Positions 62,200 to 64,000 of a stretch of 64,000 nt of DNA are shown in pieces. Below the pieces are notes generated by a model, which worked only from the letters and a program-made list of their open reading frames with translations, made no database searches and was not told the DNA's origin. Both the position numbers and the translations under genes were made by a program. Origin of the DNA: Lachnospiraceae bacterium (GTDB taxonomy: Bacteria > Bacillota > Clostridia > Lachnospirales > Lachnospiraceae); assembly GCA_902363555.1 (NCBI GenBank), contig CABJAM010000005.1, positions 62,001 through 126,000 on the forward strand, in the 5' to 3' direction. Within the stretch, counting starts at the first letter, position 1. Each line of letters begins with the position of its first letter.

Positions 62200-62955
62200 T
62201 CAAAATCCCGGCGAAATTATCAAATCCAGCATTTCCAGTGATTTAAACGGCTTGTCAATGTGGAGCTTCAGATAATGCTCCATAACATTATCAAGATCCT
62301 TTAAAACCTCCGGTGCAACGGTAAATGTATACAGCTTTTCCACAGGCGATGAAACAATGTACTGCATCGTATATATGGTGGACGGATGCAGCCGTTTAAG
62401 GCCATGCTCCTTCCCCCGGCAGTTTTCACAGACGACACCGCAGCTAAAAAAGCTGAAATAAGCCAGATTTTCACTGCTCCCGCAATGACAGCAGCTATGG
62501 CACTGAGGATATTCCCCTTCCAGCACAAGTATTTTCAATTCATAGATGCGCCGGACAAGCTTGAAGTCGATCATACGCCGGCACAATACTCTAAGCGTCT
62601 GATACAAAAGCTTTAACAGCGGCGTGCCGTCGATATTTTCCCGGGCGTAATAGGTGGCAAATTCCAGAAAATAAAAGCCATAGCAGGCCGCCTCCAGATC
62701 CTCCCGAAGCTCCATAAAATAATTGGATATACTGGCGGCCACCAGTGTATAGGCATCCCTGCCCGGCACGAGCATGAACTCGCCGAAGGCAAAGGGCTCC
62801 GTCGCCCCCAGCATGGCGCTTTTCGGCCGTCTGGAGCCTCTGGAAAATGCTGTAATTTTACCGCGCTGTGTGGTCAGCAGCACAAGCCGTTTATCATACT
62901 CGCCCACAGGCATGGAGGAAATAACCATACCGGTCAGCTTTAACTGTTCTGTCAT
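62200..62955 (-). CDS. recO: DNA repair protein RecO
   Basis: A 251-residue recombination mediator that loads RecA with RecF and RecR. The N-terminal OB fold (LTGMVISSMPVGEYDKRLVLLTTQRGKITAFSRGSRRPKS) and the C-terminal Zn module (CHSCCHCG, CGVVCENC) are typical. It follows era by 85 bp on the same strand. Confidence 0.93.
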   Translation of the reverse strand: MTEQLKLTGMVISSMPVGEYDKRLVLLTTQRGKITAFSRGSRRPKSAMLGATEPFAFGEFMLVPGRDAYTLVAASISNYFMELREDLEAACYGFYFLEFATYYARENIDGTPLLKLLYQTLRVLCRRMIDFKLVRRIYELKILVLEGEYPQCHSCCHCGSSENLAYFSFFSCGVVCENCRGKEHGLKRLHPSTIYTMQYIVSSPVEKLYTFTVAPEVLKDLDNVMEHYLKLHIDKPFKSLEMLDLIISPGF

Positions 62956-63040
62956 CGCTTCATCGTCTCCGTTATCCTTTGTACATCCAGTGCTCCATCA
63001 GGTCAGAAATCATAAGGTTCTGACGGCGGGCAAAGGCATA

Positions 63041-63946
63041 TCAATACTCCTTCTTGTCATAGCCGAAATTTTTTATAAGAAAATCACTATCGCGCCAATC
63101 CTTTTTCACCTTCACCCATAGCTGGAGGTTCACCTTCATCTCAAGAAGATTTTCAATCTCCTCCCGCGCCTGGGTGCCGATTTTTTTAAGCATGGCGCCC
63201 TGCTTGCCGATAATAATGCCCTTGTGGGATTCCCGCTCACATATGATGGTCGCATCGATATCCACGATATGCCCGTGACGCCGGGTTTTCATCTGATCAA
63301 TGGACACAGCGATCCCATGGGGTATCTCCTCGTCCAGAAGTCTCAGCGCCTTCTCGCGGATCAGCTCGGCCACGATCTGACGCTCCGGCTGGTCTGTGAT
63401 CGTATCCTCATCGTAAAACTGAGGTCCGTTTGGCAGATATTTCATAATCACGTCAATAATTTCACCGGTGTTCTCCCCTTTGAGTGCGGAACAGGGGATG
63501 ATTTCCGCAAAGGTGCAAATGTCCTTATAGGCATCGATAAATTTAAGAATCTCCTCTTTTTTTACAGTGTCGATCTTGTTGATCACCAGAATGACCGGTG
63601 TTTTTACTTTACCAAGCTGTTCGGCGATATGGCGCTCCCCGGCGCCGATAAAGGTGGACGGCTCTACAAGCCATAAAATCACGTCCACCTCGGTAAATGT
63701 GCGCTCTGCCGTATTGACCATATACTCGCCAAGCTTATTTTTAGCCTTGTGTATTCCCGGCGTGTCCACAAATACGATCTGCCCCTCATCGCTTGTATAA
63801 ACCGTCTGAATGCGGTTGCGTGTTGTCTGAGGTTTATTGGATGTGATCGCAATCTTCTGTCCGATCAGGCGGTTCATCAGTGTTGATTTCCCCACGTTGG
63901 GACGGCCGATCAGTGTCACAAATCCGGATTTAAAGTTTTCTTCCAT
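63041..63946 (-). CDS. era: GTPase Era
   Basis: A 301-residue GTPase that helps assemble the small ribosomal subunit by binding 16S rRNA. G motifs: GRPNVGKST (about 13-21), DTPG, NKID; the C-terminal KH domain includes IICERESHKGIIIGKQG. The ATG at 63946 has GGAGAG 4-5 bp upstream; an ATG at 63958 precedes it. A palindromic repeat lies just upstream (63966-63998). Confidence 0.96.
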   Translation of the reverse strand: MEENFKSGFVTLIGRPNVGKSTLMNRLIGQKIAITSNKPQTTRNRIQTVYTSDEGQIVFVDTPGIHKAKNKLGEYMVNTAERTFTEVDVILWLVEPSTFIGAGERHIAEQLGKVKTPVILVINKIDTVKKEEILKFIDAYKDICTFAEIIPCSALKGENTGEIIDVIMKYLPNGPQFYDEDTITDQPERQIVAELIREKALRLLDEEIPHGIAVSIDQMKTRRHGHIVDIDATIICERESHKGIIIGKQGAMLKKIGTQAREEIENLLEMKVNLQLWVKVKKDWRDSDFLIKNFGYDKKEY

Positions 63947-63965
63947 TATTCTCTCCATCTTATAA

Positions 63966-63998
63966 GTTACAGCCGTTCTATGACGCTGAGCTGTTACT
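63966..63998. repeat. Short palindromic-type repeat before era
   Basis: GTTACAGC and GCTGTTAC pair with one mismatch around CGTTCTATGACGCTGA. It is a member of the dispersed family. Confidence 0.45.
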
Positions 63999-64000
63999 AT

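Overview
The window is a chromosomal segment of mid G+C that looks like a gut-type Clostridia, most likely Lachnospiraceae. Support: the order era-recO-(lipoprotein)-glyS and nearby ppdK, strong GGAGG ribosome sites with some TTG/GTG starts, an AhpF-like reductase with its redoxin half at the C terminus beside ahpC, and a mannoside phosphorylase locus of the Roseburia type. I cannot name the genus. No rRNA, tRNA, transposase, phage or CRISPR genes were recognised.

Layout. 1-855: two long divergent inverted-repeat elements, probably structured RNA, sharing an identical 57-nt core but with unrelated stems. 932-11124: MerR/TipAS regulator, a pair of 83-bp structured repeats, an MFS exporter, a MATE exporter followed by two S9 peptidases, a MerR-GNAT pair, and a DUF2000 protein. 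11258-15053: a TetR regulator with a clear operator and an ABC exporter (ATPase plus FtsX-type permease). 15249-18700: three alpha/beta hydrolases and a chimeric gene fragment, flanked by a direct duplication of the tetR region. 19226-25070: a five-gene peptide/nickel-type ABC importer under a cobalamin riboswitch with a transcription terminator. 25144-27716: ahpF-like reductase and ahpC, with 34-bp tandem copies of the ahpC 3' end. 28037-28645: small alarmone synthetase.

28826-49152 is the main metabolic block: a beta-mannan oligosaccharide locus. A lipoprotein binding protein and two permeases import manno-oligosaccharides. Two SGNH esterases (CE2-like and CE17-like) would remove acetyl groups, GH36 removes galactose, and GH113 cuts the chain inside the cell. 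The epimerase and two GH130 phosphorylases release mannose 1-phosphate, and a phosphohexomutase and ManA lead it to fructose 6-phosphate. Two AraC regulators and one LacI regulator sit among these genes. The main promoter has a 20-bp-spaced direct repeat over its -35 and a shared 14-mer downstream of its -10, which suggests activation by AraC and repression by LacI.

49204-54668: a Vex/Vnc-like ABC system (two FtsX permeases, ATPase) with its response regulator and histidine kinase; both promoters carry the same 11-bp direct repeat. 54898-63946: housekeeping genes (ppdK, a DUF3298-type protein, a MATE exporter, glyS, a lipoprotein, recO, era).

All calls rest on reading the sequence and family knowledge; no database search was run.
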